64,000 bases of DNA from positions 4,774,001 to 4,838,000 of the forward strand of contig JADPYG010000088.1 in assembly GCA_017654735.1 (NCBI GenBank), written 5' to 3'. This DNA is from Vishniacozyma victoriae. Taxonomy: Eukaryota > Basidiomycota > Tremellomycetes > Tremellales > Bulleribasidiaceae. This document shows positions 46,739-60,131 of the stretch, piece by piece (the stretch's first letter is position 1; each line of letters opens with the position of its first letter). The notes under the pieces are model-generated. The model made no database searches, had not been told where the DNA came from, and was given only the letters and a program-made list of their open reading frames with translations. The translations under genes and the position numbers were made by a program.

Positions 46739-49700
46739 ATGACGATCACTCCAGCTAGTAATCAGCAAGGCAAAGCGAAACGCGGGTCATCTTCACAAGG
46801 CCGTACCCGACCATTGGTCACCAAAGGTCTTCCGCCCAAACACGCCGTGCATTTACGCGTCTTGACTCGGCAATGGCTATCTCAGCATATGGTACAGCAT
46901 GCCGGTCTACCTGGAAACTCATCCCGCAGCAGGCTGTGGGACGACGCCAAAGTCAAGCAGATTGAGGAAGCAATGTGGAGAGGACTGTGTGTCAGGCAAA
47001 GGGAGCCAGGAAGGCACGGCTTGCTTGACATTGATTGGGCAGACTGGGTGGCTCGAGCATGGAGAAGGAGAGAGACTTGGAAGCAGGAGCAATCCGACAT
47101 GATCAAGCGAAAACAGAAGGAAACGGTTGATCGCTCTACTCTACGGTTCCTCAAGCGTGCCTCGCGATCCGAAGTCGACGTCCCAAAGCGCGGAAGGCAA
47201 CTTTCGGTCGGAACACCATCTGTTATCCCGTCCATGCTTCCATCTACCGTATCCACTCCTACTCGACCCGCCACTCGACCTCCTTCCATCGCGTCGTCAA
47301 TCAAGGCCAAGCCCGACGAATTTTCGGATCAGCTCACCGCTGGGCTGCAAAAGACCATGAGTGGGAATAGCTCTGGTAGCTCAGCTTCCGACGAAGTCAT
47401 GGAGAAATGGTGCGACGCCATAAGATTGTTGAAGGGGTACGAGCCGCTGGTCACTGGTAAACGAGACGAATGGGAAGTTGTCGAGTGTGAGTTGATGTGG
47501 ACGGCGATGACTGATGAGCAGATGACCAACGTCGTTCTTCCTTCCAAGTCGTGCCAGGCGCATTTCCCCAAGGAGAGCAATATCACGATCGACAGCCGAC
47601 CGAACCCGCCACTCCCCCTCCTCCACCTTCGGAGGCGACCAAAGACTGTACAATGGTGAAACCCGTCTTTTGCCTTCACTTTGTACCAGTCCAGGCACCC
47701 TCGGCGACAGCTTCCAATGCTAGTACCATCCGAATCAAACAGCGAGAACGCTCAAGTGGAAGTGTTGGATCTCATGCCGGATGGTGGGCGCCTGGGAGAC
47801 GACAAAGCGAAATAACCATCAAAGAGAGCGATCCTCAAGACTTTGAAATTCACTTTGTTCAAGGCAAATTTGCACTTCCATACAATCATACCAGTCACAC
47901 TACCCGAAGCCGAGCCGCATCGGTCCTCTCTGCCGCCAAGGCTTCGCTACAAAAGACTCTGAGTGGCGACAGCTCTACCTGGTCGGATGGCGATGGGTCG
48001 TCCAGGAGCTTTGGTCACAACACTGCAAATCTGATTATTGGCGGCGATGATGACGACTTGCCACGAGAAGCTCCGGAAGGTGCCGTTGGCCTCGTGGGTG
48101 GAACCTTTGTCGTCCAAGGCGTATCCGACCCGACAGAGCGCGATGCAATCGCCAAGACCCTACAATACTTGGTGAGTACTTTATCTCCTGTCGTTGCTGA
48201 CAATAGCTATACACTATCCAATCAATCAAGATCGAATTGGAAGTTTTTGATGCGTTCCGAGTACCTCGAGAAAGCGATTCGCCATTCAATAACGCGTCGA
48301 ATATTGGTCCAGCAAAACAGGACATTGTACGACGATCGTCCATCAAGGAGCCCCGAGACAAGCGGAAGGGCATGTTCGGTCGATTCGTCGGTCGAGATCC
48401 AAGAGAAATCCTCGACAATCTCTTTCGACCCAATCGAAGTCGCCTTGGCCAGGAACTACCAGATGATGATCCATTGCATGGTGTAATTCAACGATCTCCC
48501 AGTTTCGACTCGCTCGGTCTCGATTCGCCTCCTCTGGGCCTGGTTGCCGATCGAGATATGAGTGTTTTCGGCAACTTTTCAACCATCACCGCTGGATCCA
48601 AAGACCGGTCGATCTTTCCATCGGATCCCGAAACCGATCGCGATTTGCTGGCAAACATCAGACGACTCAAGATGTCCACCACGCCTGGTTTAACCTTTCC
48701 TGCGCCTACGTTGCTCGAAAGGGCTGATGCAGAAGCTCGCAAGCGAATGGCCGATTCCGACGGCGGTCTGGGTCTAATCTTTGGCAAGGACGGTCCTCCA
48801 GGCCCGTTGTCCGAGAGGCCTTCCGGTTACAGATCTGGGGGAGATGTTCGAGTTGGACTCAAAGCCTTCAGGACCGACATTGATACGTTCGAAGGCTGGG
48901 CTCGATCTCAACGCCTAGAAACTCTTCGCTGCATCAGTATTGATGCCCCACCCAACGAGAAGGGCGAACCTTTCTCTGAGATATGTCAAAAGCCCGAACC
49001 GGAAATCTTTGTGTTTTACGATCCCGATCGCGATACCGCTTTACTCGATGTCATCCGCGGTCTGCAAGCCGAGATGGACGACATGTCCGCCTGTGTCCGG
49101 TCTGGATGTGTCACGACCGCTCCTGATCATTCGAGGTCATGGTATCATGGGAACAAGAAGGTGGTTCTTCGAGCAATAAAGGTGGAGTCGGCGCCTCAGG
49201 TGGATACACAGGATATGGATGATATGGTTTTGCGGGCATGGATGTCGTGCTCGATCTGTTCAGCTACCAGCTTGCCACAGATTATGACGGAAGGTGCTGC
49301 GTGAGTCCTTCCCATCGATCAAGTACTGGGCTGAACCTTAGATGCTACTCCTGGGGAAAATTACTGGAGCTGTAAGCTGTGATAGTGAGATGTATACTGA
49401 CAAACAGGTTGATCTACAGTCGGACTCTTCAATGCCAGAGTTTCTGCTCGCATACTCCAGACACGCACAACTTTGAAGGATACGGCGTGGTGGCGTCCAT
49501 CAAGGTGGAGACATCCGATGTCCTCGATGTCCGACTCCCGCAAATGCAAGTTGGCCCAAATGTCGTCAAGCGTAAATCAGGTAGGGATGCAGCCGAGGAC
49601 GCCTTGGAGAGTCTGGTATCTGAGGACAGACGCAGCGAGGAACAGGACCAGCTCACTCAAGAGGTCTTTGCCTACGGCAAGAGCGTGGATGTCGTCATGA

Positions 49701-52068
49701 ATCGAATTGTCAGTCTTTCTACCCACTTCTCGGACTGAGCTCACGGACCAGCAAGATCAGGTCGATATATCGGATGCTCAGATGTTCCACCCAGACAACA
49801 TACTCAAGCCCGAATTTGGACGCGGTGATCGCACTACGAATCTCTTGTTGACGCTGGGTGTGATTGAACGCCTACAGAATGAGCTCCGCAAAGCCGTGGC
49901 ACACATCCCCTACAGTCTGTTGAACGACGCTCGTGCCCTGGTGGGACTTCACGATCTGTCGGTGGTCGAAGTGCTCAACAAGTACCTCAAAGACAACAAA
50001 ATCCCCTACTCTCTTGCTGATGGTCCCTTTGTTCGACCAGAATGGCTCAAGGGACAGCTACATGCTCTGCCTGGAGGATCACTTTTAATACGTGAAGACG
50101 ATCCCTCGTCCATCATCGCCTATACCCTTTCGTGAGTCTCCTTCCAAGTCTAGGCTAATGATCAGGTCACTTGCTTACTATGCCGAGCTCGGCGGGCCAA
50201 ACAAGACATCGAGCCAGGACCACGAAGTTCCAACCATCACCAAGCCTGATAATTGTGGAGATCAGTGGAAGGTCGAGGTTCATCGGCGCGACAATACCCA
50301 AGACATGTTTACGCTACGCAATATCACCAAGAAGCAGGCCGATGTGGTGATGACACCGAGCAAACCGCCACCGATGTCAGTGACTCAGCCTGTACCATCT
50401 CAGCAACTATCCCTCGAACGAGTCGAAGGAGAGACTGGCTCGCACAACCATCTCGGAGATTTAGTCAAGTCAATCCACAAGGCCGCTTGTCAAGATCCAG
50501 TCTTGGCTCGAACCGAATCGCCACTTCTGAATCATGCTTCTCCAAGTCTTTCATCATTGCACGAGGAGCCGGCTGGGGAGGAGGGATTGGGGTCACCAAA
50601 ACGAACCAGCCGACGAAGTGGAATTGACCATCAAATGCTGGAAGCGATGCATTTCACCAATCGCAGTGCTTCCGGGGACGAAACTTCACTTCCAATCACT
50701 CCAAACAGCTCTTCGGGTAGCAAAGAGGAAGGATGGGGATCAATGACATCCAACTTTACAAGTGCACTCTTCAAAATGAGTTCAGGAGTTGGGGAAACAC
50801 TCGGTTCATTCCGTATGCGAGGTGGAGATCGATCACTTTCGTCCATGATGGGTCCATTATCGAGCATGTCACAGACGGACAACGCCCTCGCTACCGCACA
50901 TAGTCGATTACCGCATTTCGTCTTTACCTATACTTTGGGCGAGCGACTCAAGATCATCTGTACTGTCCACTATGCCGAGGCTTTCGACTCGCTTCGCCGC
51001 AGATGTGCTATTGAAAAGGCAATGATTGATAGTCTGAGTCATGTGGAGAATTGGGACGCTAGTGGTGGAAAGAGTAAAGCGGCTTTCTTCATGACCAAGG
51101 ACAAGCGGTTCATTGTCAAAGAGCTGGTCGCTGGGTGGATTGGAAGTGATACGTACGTAAAGGCACGTTGACTTGTATTGACGATCAGGAATGCGATGCT
51201 GGAGCTAGCGCCAGAGTACTTTAAATACACTCAGTCAACATACAACAAGGCCACGTCTTTGGTCAAGATTGTCGGCTTCTTTTCTAGTATGTTCATACGT
51301 ACTCGGCATGACTGACATGCAGTCTTTACGCACGACCGAAAGAGTGGAACCAAAAAGAATATGGATCTGCTAGTCATGGAGAACCTATTCCACAATCACG
51401 AGATCTCCAAGACATACGATCTCAAGGGTATCGGTATGTCTCCTACCACCATTGCTGATCAGGCTGACCGAGTAGAAAGTAGAAAGGTTGCGAGACCGAC
51501 TGCACCACCCGCTGGGACTGCCGAGGCGAAAGCTGCTGGATCAGCAACGCTCTGGGATGGTGATTGGCTCGAAGCCATATCTCATCGACCAGTCCTGATC
51601 TATCCTCGTCAGTACACTTTCCACTTGATTGACACCGGCTGATTGTCAGATGCCAAGCGCATTCTCACCGAGGCGATCTCTGCGGATACCCGTTTCTTAG
51701 CAGCCCAATCAGTGATGGATTACTCTCTACTACTTGGACTGGAGAAGGATAAAAAGGAGATAGTAGTGGGGATCGTCGATTCTATTGGAAGTTTCGATCT
51801 CTGGAAGACTCTCGAGAGTAAGGGCAAGATGCTCACTAGAGGTGGAGATGTTACTGTTGTAAGTCGCCTCATACCTTGGCGTGCACCGCTGATGACAGAT
51901 CCCACCTGATCAATACAAGGATAGATTCGAGACTGCGTTAAATAAATATCTCCTTGTACGTATCTCCCTTGCTGCTTGGATTCAGCTGACAATCAGGCCT
52001 GTCCGGATAAATGGTCTAGACCGGTTACTGGTGATACCCCAACAAGACCATTGACTTCATTCTTGTAA
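46739..52068 (+). CDS. FAB1: PI3P 5-kinase, Fab1/PIKfyve type (lacking visible FYVE and Cpn60 domains)
   Basis: A 1622-residue lipid kinase making PI(3,5)P2 on endosome/vacuole membranes. Thirteen exons: 46739-47486, 47522-48171, 48207-49300, 49342-49371, 49408-49708, 49752-50131, 50166-51152, 51189-51286, 51323-51433, 51476-51607, 51650-51858, 51899-51955 and 51997-52068. The Cys-rich CCR domain is seen around residue 831 (CYSWGKLLELLIYSR). The PIPK domain is C-terminal: GGKSKAAFFMTKDKRFIVKEL, VKIVGFF, KNMDLLVMENLF, YDLKGI, QSVMDYSLLLGL and VVGIVDSIGSFDLWKTLES, ending VIPPDQYKDRF and ACPDKW as in Fab1. The N-terminal half shows no FYVE cysteines and no Cpn60/TCP1 motif, so membrane targeting must differ from canonical Fab1, or this is a second, divergent paralog. 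Confidence 0.88.
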
Positions 52069-52176
52069 TCTTTGTCTTTCATACATATACCAAACAAATT
52101 GTTGTACAATACTATCAATTATATACAATACCAACATGCATATTTCTTCCAGTACACCTATGAGATTCAACGAAAT

Positions 52177-53931
52177 TCAATCCTGACAGATTTTATCGAC
52201 AAACGCAGCCCATCTCGCAATGACCTCTACCACCTTCGTATACTCATCGCCATCCCCTGCTCTAAGCATCGGAAAGATCTCCCGATGTACACTCCCACAA
52301 TCACCACACTTGGCCCTCACATCCTTCCATTCATCAGGACAGTCTGTGGAACTCATATCGGCCAGTTCAAGATGAACAAGCCTTTCCCACCGTTTCATCG
52401 CGGCCACCCTAGGACGGGAATCGTCGATATTTGATCCAGAGTGGAATGCTCCTGGGAGGTACGAACCAGTCTCTCTACGCTGAAGGTCGGACTGATTTAG
52501 GCGAGATATGGCAGTTTTTGGGGGACGGCGCGGAAAGATGTCTCGCAGAGTGGGGGTATGGGATCGGCATTCTGGCATGAGTGTAGTTCCAGGGGTCTGA
52601 TGTGGGACTTACGACTCGACCATTCACTCATTCTGCGTGGAACGTTATCCGTTCTCCCGATCTTGAAGTACGAGACCCGTGGAGTCTGGAGATCTGTTGA
52701 TAAGCATGCTCCTTCTTTGTCACTCTTCGGAAGCTGGCTTACCCCTGAGCTCGTAGGCGTAAAGGAACCCAGGAAGGTCCTACGTTATCAGCATACCCTC
52801 CCTCCCGTCTGCTCATGACTGACCTTGTCCGTCAGTTTACTCTCCATAGTCGTTCGTAGCAGCGTCTGAGTTTGTTGGCCTAATGTGGACGGTATATGCT
52901 CTGTTCATCAGCTACATCTCCATCAGCCGGACTTTTGACTTACCCTCAAAATCGACCCAGACGCTCTTCTGTCCTCCCTTCCAGTAGAATCCTCCGACCT
53001 GACATATTCGTCCAGCATGATCCTTACAATATCTCTCCTCCTTCTGATCCCTATCTAGTCCCAGATTTATATCTCTGGAAAGCAAAAAGGGTGCCGTAGA
53101 TTTTACGACCCTCTTACAAGGCTGTCCTGATCTCGTATATCCCGAACACCGGACTGCATGCGGTGACAGAGGTGAAGCCGCAGGTTGTATTGTTGGTCTC
53201 TTGGTGGGTGTGCGTGGTGTTGACACTGGCTTCGATGGGGAAGTACGAGGTATTTCAGAGATAGCTCGCCGGCGATGACTGGTAGGGGAATCACCATCCG
53301 AATCCAGTGTTAGATCAATCTCTGTGCGTCCTTTAGCAGGAGATTTTCCTTTCCCCTTTGATGTTGGTATCACAGAATCAGATTGAGGCTGCGCTAGTTC
53401 TGGCGGCCGAAGTAAGTCGACCTGAGATACAGAGCGGTGCGGGTGGAAAGAAGGAACGAATGATTTGCGAGCTGGTTTGGGAGGGGTTTGCTGAATTTGA
53501 GTGATTGGGCGAGGGGGTATAGCGGGAGGAGTAGGTAGTGGTGGGATGGATTGGGCATATGTGGGAAGCGAGGCTGGTCTGCGGGAAGGTCCAGCAACCG
53601 GTATTTCTGGGGGCGGTAGTGACGGTAATGGTTTATCCTTCAAAGGTGACTGCCCAATCGAAAGGTTATTCACCGATGTACTCAAGCTTGCAAGGTAATC
53701 TCTTCCCCGATTTGGTTGAGATACAGGATACCGAGGGGGCGAGTCATATGTATACGGTATCTGGTGAGGTTGCTGGCGATATACAGGAAATGGTATAGAT
53801 TGCTGATAATGTTGGTTTTGAGGATATTGTTGCGAGTTTTGGTAGTACACTGTCGACCGAGGATCATAAGGTTGCTGCGTATACCATTGCTGGCGTCCAT
53901 AATACTGCTGATCCCGATAAGGATAAGCCAT
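52177..53931 (-). CDS. T5orf172/MUG113-domain protein (GIY-YIG-related) with Pro/Gln/Tyr-rich N-terminus
   Basis: A 525-residue protein of five exons (53931-52944, 52900-52824, 52779-52743, 52693-52613 and 52571-52177). The C-terminal module runs GFLYAYEL, VSYFKIGRTDNVPRRMSEW, SSQCRSH, then ERLVHLELAD and CGDCGSVHREIF, the layout of DUF1766/T5orf172, thought to be a GIY-YIG nuclease relative first seen in phage. Ahead of it, VRCSGYTRSGQPCKR and YCKDHAGRICQVGGFYWKGG form a Cys/His cluster. The first 170 residues are Tyr/Gln/Pro-rich and probably disordered. Members of this family are meiotically induced in fission yeast; function is unknown. The intron at about 52901-52943 has competing acceptors; the AACAG one keeps the frame. 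Confidence 0.75.
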
Positions 53932-54110
53932 ACCGTCCAGCAGAGATCATGAGTAGAGTGACAAGAAATCAAGTATGGAAATATAGAGTTGACTGGATAG
54001 ACGCGTCAGAAAGCAGCCACGACCTTTTGGGTTACGCAATAGCTAAGAGTGTACCAGTACATGCATTATTTATCATCTACATCTCGTGTGCATCATAAAC
54101 ACCCAATCAA

Positions 54111-57100
54111 TCATGCGAGGGAGTCGCTGAGAGTCAGCTCTATTATGAATACTCAAAATAAGGGGACATACCCGTTCGTGCCCATGTACTGTACGAATCC
54201 AGCGACCGAGTTGCCCTCGGCGGATTGCGCCTGCTCCACGAGGCTTTTGATCTGGAGTCAGCTCAATACATGATCCAATCGACAGCGACTCACGACACCG
54301 GGGCACTCCTTTGACCTGGTGCTGATTTCTCTCGAGGCATACACTTTCGCATCACCAACGTGAGCAACGGGATTGTGCACAGCCTTTTCTGAAGCTCCGA
54401 GCTTGGAGAATGAACTCTGGAATCCAGCCTCTTCGGGGTCTAGCTCCAATAGATCATCTGTAGCACCATTACCTCCAGAGTATGTGATATCTTGAGGTAG
54501 TGTAAACAAGTCAAGTAGAGCGAGGAAAGTAGGTGCCCTGGTTGTCAGTATCCTTCGCGCAAAGGTGACTCACCATAATTGACGGTGAGAGTCCGAGATC
54601 ATGAGGTCCGACTTGGCCAAGAATCTTGTTAGACCGACCTCGACCACCTTTCGGTCCTTGACAGAAACCTTCTGGGTATTGGATAGTACAACACCATTTA
54701 AGATGTTGCCGAACAACCTGGATATCAGCATTACACGCTTCCCTAGAATGGTAAACATACCCAGGTTGGATAGCATCCAGAGACTGGATGACGAAATCAG
54801 GTCCAACCGACTCGACCGCCGAGAGGAGGGTCATGAAGTAAACGAACGCCTGCGTGAACAGTGCTGATGGCTTCGATTGTAATCGGTTGAGTAGGAGTAG
54901 TAGGACCTGGTTGGTGTACGGTCGCATGACGTCGCTTCTCGTCAGCGCCAATCTCTACTGATACCAAGGTACTTACAGAGGTAGAAACTCGTACATGGCA
55001 TCAACGAGCTCGAAGCCAAAGACATCACCCGTCTTGGACCCAACAAGTCGCTGGAAGATACCTAGTAGCCCCTGAACTTGACCACCAGCAGCGATGGTAG
55101 GTCCACCTCGAACCAAGAGGGCTTTCCAGATTCTCGTCAAAGCTGGGATGTTTCCCCTTTGTTCCCATAATGTCGCGGAAAGTAAAGGCTGGAGCAGAGC
55201 TTGGTATTCTTGGGGTAGATCGTTGGCAGCATGTAGCTCGAGGAGCTGAGCTAGGATCTGGAAGATGTATGGAATGAATTCTGATATTCAGCTCTGTCCT
55301 CGGTAGAAAGGTTCGCAAGAGCTCACCTGCAACATCGTTGGCCAGAATGATCTGGGCAGGTCCAAAGATGGCTTGCTCGAATCTGGGCAAAGCACCTGGT
55401 GTACCGTCGCAGACGAATCGAATTAAAGCAGAGACACTCTCGAAGCAGTACTGGTTGAATTTGGGGTTACTTGGGTTCTTGCTGATTTCACCAAGGATGT
55501 TGACGAGTCGGGTAAGGATGGCTTCGTGAGATGGTGTCAAGCTCTGTCGAGCTACAATGATGACTCGCATAGCACCTGAGAGTCAGTTCAAGTCGTAGTA
55601 TGCGATATCGAACTTACACTTCATGAGGTAGTCGTTCTCTGCGATCTTTTCTGGGGTACCACCCTTTTCGATGTTGCTGAACAAGGCCATGAGGATGTTT
55701 TCCGCAAATGGACGGACATCGGCTTGCGTAAATCTAACCATCAGTCATAGTCCCATGAAGGTGTAGGTGGCTCACAGAGCTTGTCTGTCGACTTTGATAA
55801 ATAGGATTCGTTCAATCGTGATGGCGGCGCAAGAGTAAATGACATAATTGTCCGATTGGAGATGTTGGACGAGCATGGGTAGGACCGATACCAGTTGATC
55901 CTTGGTAAGCTGAGGGTCAGTAAACATCTTGACCACAGGAAAGTTCACTTGCCTGGCTTCGGAAGGTGTACAAGAACTTGATGGCGTCAACGGTAAGGAT
56001 GGGGTGGACCGATCCAGGAGCAGCTTGAAGGTCGGCGTATACATTCTGGCCAAAGAACTCGACAATGTCGACGAGGTGGTTAGTGGATGTGACACCGAGC
56101 TGACAATCAGCTTGGCTGACGAGGCTGATTGGAGCTAATTACCTGCTGAGTGGATCCTCTGGAAGCGATAGAGGTGAGGAGGTAGATAGCAGTGTCTTTG
56201 CTCTTCCACTTTCCGCTTGGGTCGGACTGATATTCCTGCAAATCAGCTATAAACATCTCTATGACGTACCTGGAGGAAAGTCGAGATGTAGCCCTTGATG
56301 ATCTCGGTGACATCTCGCTCGAAGTGCTCCATCAATGCTCTTGTGAATTCAGTGGCAGCCTGGCGACGGGTATCGCTTTCTGACAGCATCAGCACAGCTC
56401 CGCGATGGAGTAAGTTTACGTACCGGCAGAAGGCTCCAGGTCTCTCCTAATATACTCGATTGGGTCATCCTCAAACTGCTCCTCGTCGCTTTCTGATCAT
56501 CAGCGTTGTCGGTGGAGCTGACTTACCTCTCATGCCCATGTTTGGCAAAATGATCTTCTCACAGAATGCCTTGAGAGTTTCCGGCGAAGCAAACATCTCT
56601 CGATGACTTCCCATCTTAACAATCACCGATAAAAATTTGAGGGCTCTCGAGACAAGCTACTTGTCAGTATCGACTTGACCCGAAGCTGAAAAACTTACAA
56701 GATCCTCCCTTCCACTTGGACCGACCGTCGTCAACATTGTCCAAACTCCATTAACAAAGCTGCCAAGCTGCTTGAATTCCTCCGAGTATTTTAAAGCGTA
56801 AAGCTCGGCAATCTCACAGATTGATGCCCTGATCTTTTCTAGCGGTCCTGGAACATCATCGTCATCCTGCTTGTCAGCTGGTACTTCTCTGTTGGACTCA
56901 CATCACCCTTGAGCTCTGGCCTCTCCCATGAGAGGTATTTCCTTAGCCATCCCTCTTTTCCAGCCGCTTCGTTGCCCATGAAATCGTCCAGGTGCTCCTC
57001 GAAGAACGGGGGTAAATCCTGGCTATTCAGGTCGTGGAAGAGCTCGGTCAGCAGGAGTAAAGCCTGAGCTAGTAATTCGATGGAAGCGTTCGGGGGGAGT

Positions 57101-57823
57101 GGTTGAGATGCTGGGGTGGAGAGGAGTCTGTCGACATGGCCGAACAACTCGTAGAAGGGTTGACAGAAGCGGGATAGGACGAAATTGATCTCCGAGTACA
57201 GTCGATCGGTACGGAACTGTGATCGCCATCTGAGAGTCAGCTAGTTCGTTGTGGGAAAGGAATAGACAAACCTTCCGAAGATGGAGTGAGCGGTAGCAAG
57301 TACACCATTGTTGATGACGAAGTTGTCCGGAGACAGACTAGCAACGATTTCCTGTCATCAGCCAGCAATCTCAGGTAATACTCACATCACATAGCCCCTC
57401 CCAATTCTCTGGGAAATCCTGAGCAGCAATCACCGACAGCGCCTCTCCAATCTGACTCTGCAGCCTCGCAGTAGCAGGTGTTCCGAGTGCAATCATGACA
57501 GGGACCAGCTGAGCTTTGATGGCATCCTTGTCGGCTTGGGAAATTTGCGTTTCCTATTATCAGCTCGGTTCTCTCGCTAGACTCACCTCTTCACCGGCCC
57601 ATAGCTTCTTGACGACATTCTTAAAGTATACACCGCCAGCTTGACGGACAGTCATGTCGACACCATCGCTCTTGACGAGGTGTAGGACTATTTGTAGGAA
57701 ACCAGCTTGTCCTTCTCCTGACCTCAAGGAGTCCTCTGCAGAGCGACGAGTGGCAGCATCTGGAGATACTGTTGACGATAGATAGCCCGACAAGGCGTTG
57801 AGGGTCTCTGGTGTCGCCTGCAT
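54111..57823 (-). CDS. CSE1: Exportin for importin-alpha, Cse1/CAS
   Basis: A 996-residue importin-beta-family HEAT protein that, with Ran-GTP, returns importin-alpha to the cytoplasm. The N-terminus is METLNALSGYLSSTVSPDAATR-like (starting MQATPETL) with NVVKKLW. Family stretches are LPPFFEEHLDDFM, RALKFLSVIVKM, VDIVEFFGQNVYADL, LPMLVQHLQSDNYVIYSCAA, ENDYLMKCAMRVI and NQYCFESVSALIRF, and it ends QYMGTNGDSLA. Nineteen exons sum to 997 codons; the first is 57823-57587 and the last two are 54251-54172 and 54126-54111 (16 nt). The intron at 55910-55952 starts GCAAGT, a GC-AG intron; no GT donor nearby keeps the frame. Confidence 0.94.
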
Positions 57824-58070
57824 TATGATAAGAGTACAGTGGACAGTTGAAATGGAAAGTCAAGAAATCAACTTCTGATGCGCGTCGAGTGTGGCACTTT
57901 AGGTGAACCAAACATTCCTAGATATATATGCAACCAAGGACCAGACACATCACACTATACATATACACATACACGCCCACGTAACACGACCAGGTAACCG
58001 TTGGTATATTTTGTACAACACCTATGATGTCAGCATGGCCAAATCCTACCAAATTGCTGCGTCAGGCTGC

Positions 58071-60131
58071 CTAAGCCGATGGTTCGAATTTTCGGAGCTT
58101 GGTCATTCCGGTGCCTCTCGATGTCTTGAAAGCTGGGACGCTAGCGATAATTCGTGGATCAAGGGCGATGATGTCGTCAACGATATTGGGGGCTTCAGTC
58201 GAGAGTTCTGTTCTGAGTTGGGCTCCGATGACCTGGTCCAGCACTAAAGTCAGCTGGCAAATACAGGTAAATCGAAGAAGAAGACGCTCACCCCTGTAGT
58301 CGATACGGTATTCTGAGTGGATTTTATTCGACATGTCAAATATCGGGTTCCCCTTGATCCTCAATCTAGGTACCCTGCCTTCCCACACTGTATCCGGTAG
58401 AGCGTCGAAATGCGAAATAGGGCCAGCCTTGATCTCGCTAGCGATGTTTCGTACCAGTCTGTACCATGCTTCCGGGGTCTCGAATGGGAATCGATTCGTA
58501 ACATGACGTTCAAACCAGGTCTTGAATCGCACAGCGCCACGGTCGAATGCGGGGATACGGTCGGTCTGGGTGATTACATGGACAGCGAGCCAGATTGTGT
58601 GAATTTGCTGGAGATTCCGACCCGAGATGATTCTGCGACGATCCACGACATTCGTGTTTAGCCCATTCTGTAGAGTGGAGCCGAAGAGAACTATTGCGAT
58701 CGACTCGATGGCGTGATTCAGCCATCTGAAGTGATAACCATAGACGTCGAGGGCCCTGCCGTCGAAGAGAATACGATCCGTCCTTCCATATCTTTGATCG
58801 CCTGGAAGGTCATCAGCATCGCTTCAAAGAGATCATCAAATGACGTACCGTCGGGAAAGCTACTGAGGACTTTCTTCGACGTTGAATACACAGGTCGGTT
58901 GAGCCGTTGCTTGAGCGTGCTACAGCTCGCGGACCCGACAATCCAGCAGCCCTAGCCGTCAGACAAAGAACGACCTTGCCTCCCATCTTCCAAAGTCGAC
59001 ACTCACATTACTATCCTGTAGGCAATAACACCCACCAAAATTGGCGACTCTGGCATCGCCCGATCCGACCTGAGCGAGGGAATCTCGAGGCAAAGGTATG
59101 TTCGTACTCGTATCAGTCGCGCTATAGATCAGAGAGGATCGCTGCTCCGGACGATAAAACCTACTCGATCAAACTTCTCACTCGGTCATTGAGATCGAAT
59201 GATAGGGCGAGAATGATCTCGACGCCTGACAAATCCCGATCATCAAGCCGGTACCTCGAGGTCACACTGGGGCTGAGACTTTGACAATTGTTTTCGGTGG
59301 AAGGCTCAAGGAAACCAGAGCAACTTTCGGACACACCACTGAATGGTCAGACATGACATGTCACTGGATGCGCCTGGCTCACCTAATCTTGAAGTACTTT
59401 TCGAAGTCTCCGAGCTCGGCAAAACATCGCAAGTACCACGGATACGCTTTCTCAGCCTGAGGGTAAATTTGATGCTGACTACGTGACTTACGACTCTGCG
59501 CGACTCGGGAGTAGTACCAGCATAGATCCGTTCAAGAACAGATCTCTGAACTAGCCAAGGATCGACTCGGGTGGGCTTCGACACTGTATCTCAGCGTCCA
59601 GTCTGTGGCTCTCTGGGAATCACTCACCTTCGATTGTCTCTTCATCATCCGATCCCTCGCTCTCCTCCGAATCGGCATCGCTCGCAGAATCCGAGTCACT
59701 CTCGTCGTCGACCACCTTATCCTTCCCCTTGATACCCCCACCCTCACCTCCTCTCTCGTCGAATGAAGAGGGAATGGGATCATCGTCAACGTCCATCATG
59801 AATTGATGCATCATCACGTGCTCATCTTCGTCGGATTTGGAGTCGAAGGTAATACCACACATTTCACATCGAGCTGCAACCTCCTCCTTCATCCTGCCTT
59901 TTCCTTTGTCAAGGCGCGGCTTCACCTCTTCTCTCGTCTTGTCCCCATCTCCGTACTCCTCCTGCGATCCTTCCCCGGCATCAGCATCAGAGAACAGTCT
60001 ATGGTAGGCGTGATGCTCTTCCATCTCGGCCTTAGTGCACGTTGTCTCGGAGCACTCGGGACATTGAAAACTGTCATCAGTGTCACCCTCTCCAGCAGCG
60101 TTCCTCGCACTTACACCTTGATCGATTCCAT
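58071..60131 (-). CDS. Orphan protein with two C2H2 zinc fingers
   Basis: A protein of about 600 residues that I do not recognise as a whole. Exon 1 codes MESIKV; exon 2 has two C2H2 fingers, FQCPECSETTCTKAEMEEHHAYH and RCEMCGITFDSKSDEDEHVMMH, then a Gly-rich and a long Ser/Asp/Glu acidic tract. Later exons give WLVQRSVLERIYAG, YPWYLRCFAELGDFEKYFKI, ILFDGRALDVYGYHFRWLNHAI, RNLQQIHTIWLAVHVITQTDRIP and a C-terminal half ending KLRKFEPSA. Roughly ten exons, all joined in frame; the donor of the acidic exon is about 59628. C-terminal sequence looks like a folded helical domain of unknown type. It is divergent from the next orphan with 299 bp between. Confidence 0.65.

Noticed and set aside
46882..47310. 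142-codon minus-strand frame inside FAB1 exon 1
   Set aside because: Antisense shadow of a long coding exon.
53716..53952. Plus-strand hydrophobic frame rich in Arg/Leu/Ile opposite the T5orf172 gene
   Set aside because: Antisense of a Tyr/Gln-rich coding region, which gives spurious Leu/Ile/Val-rich translations.
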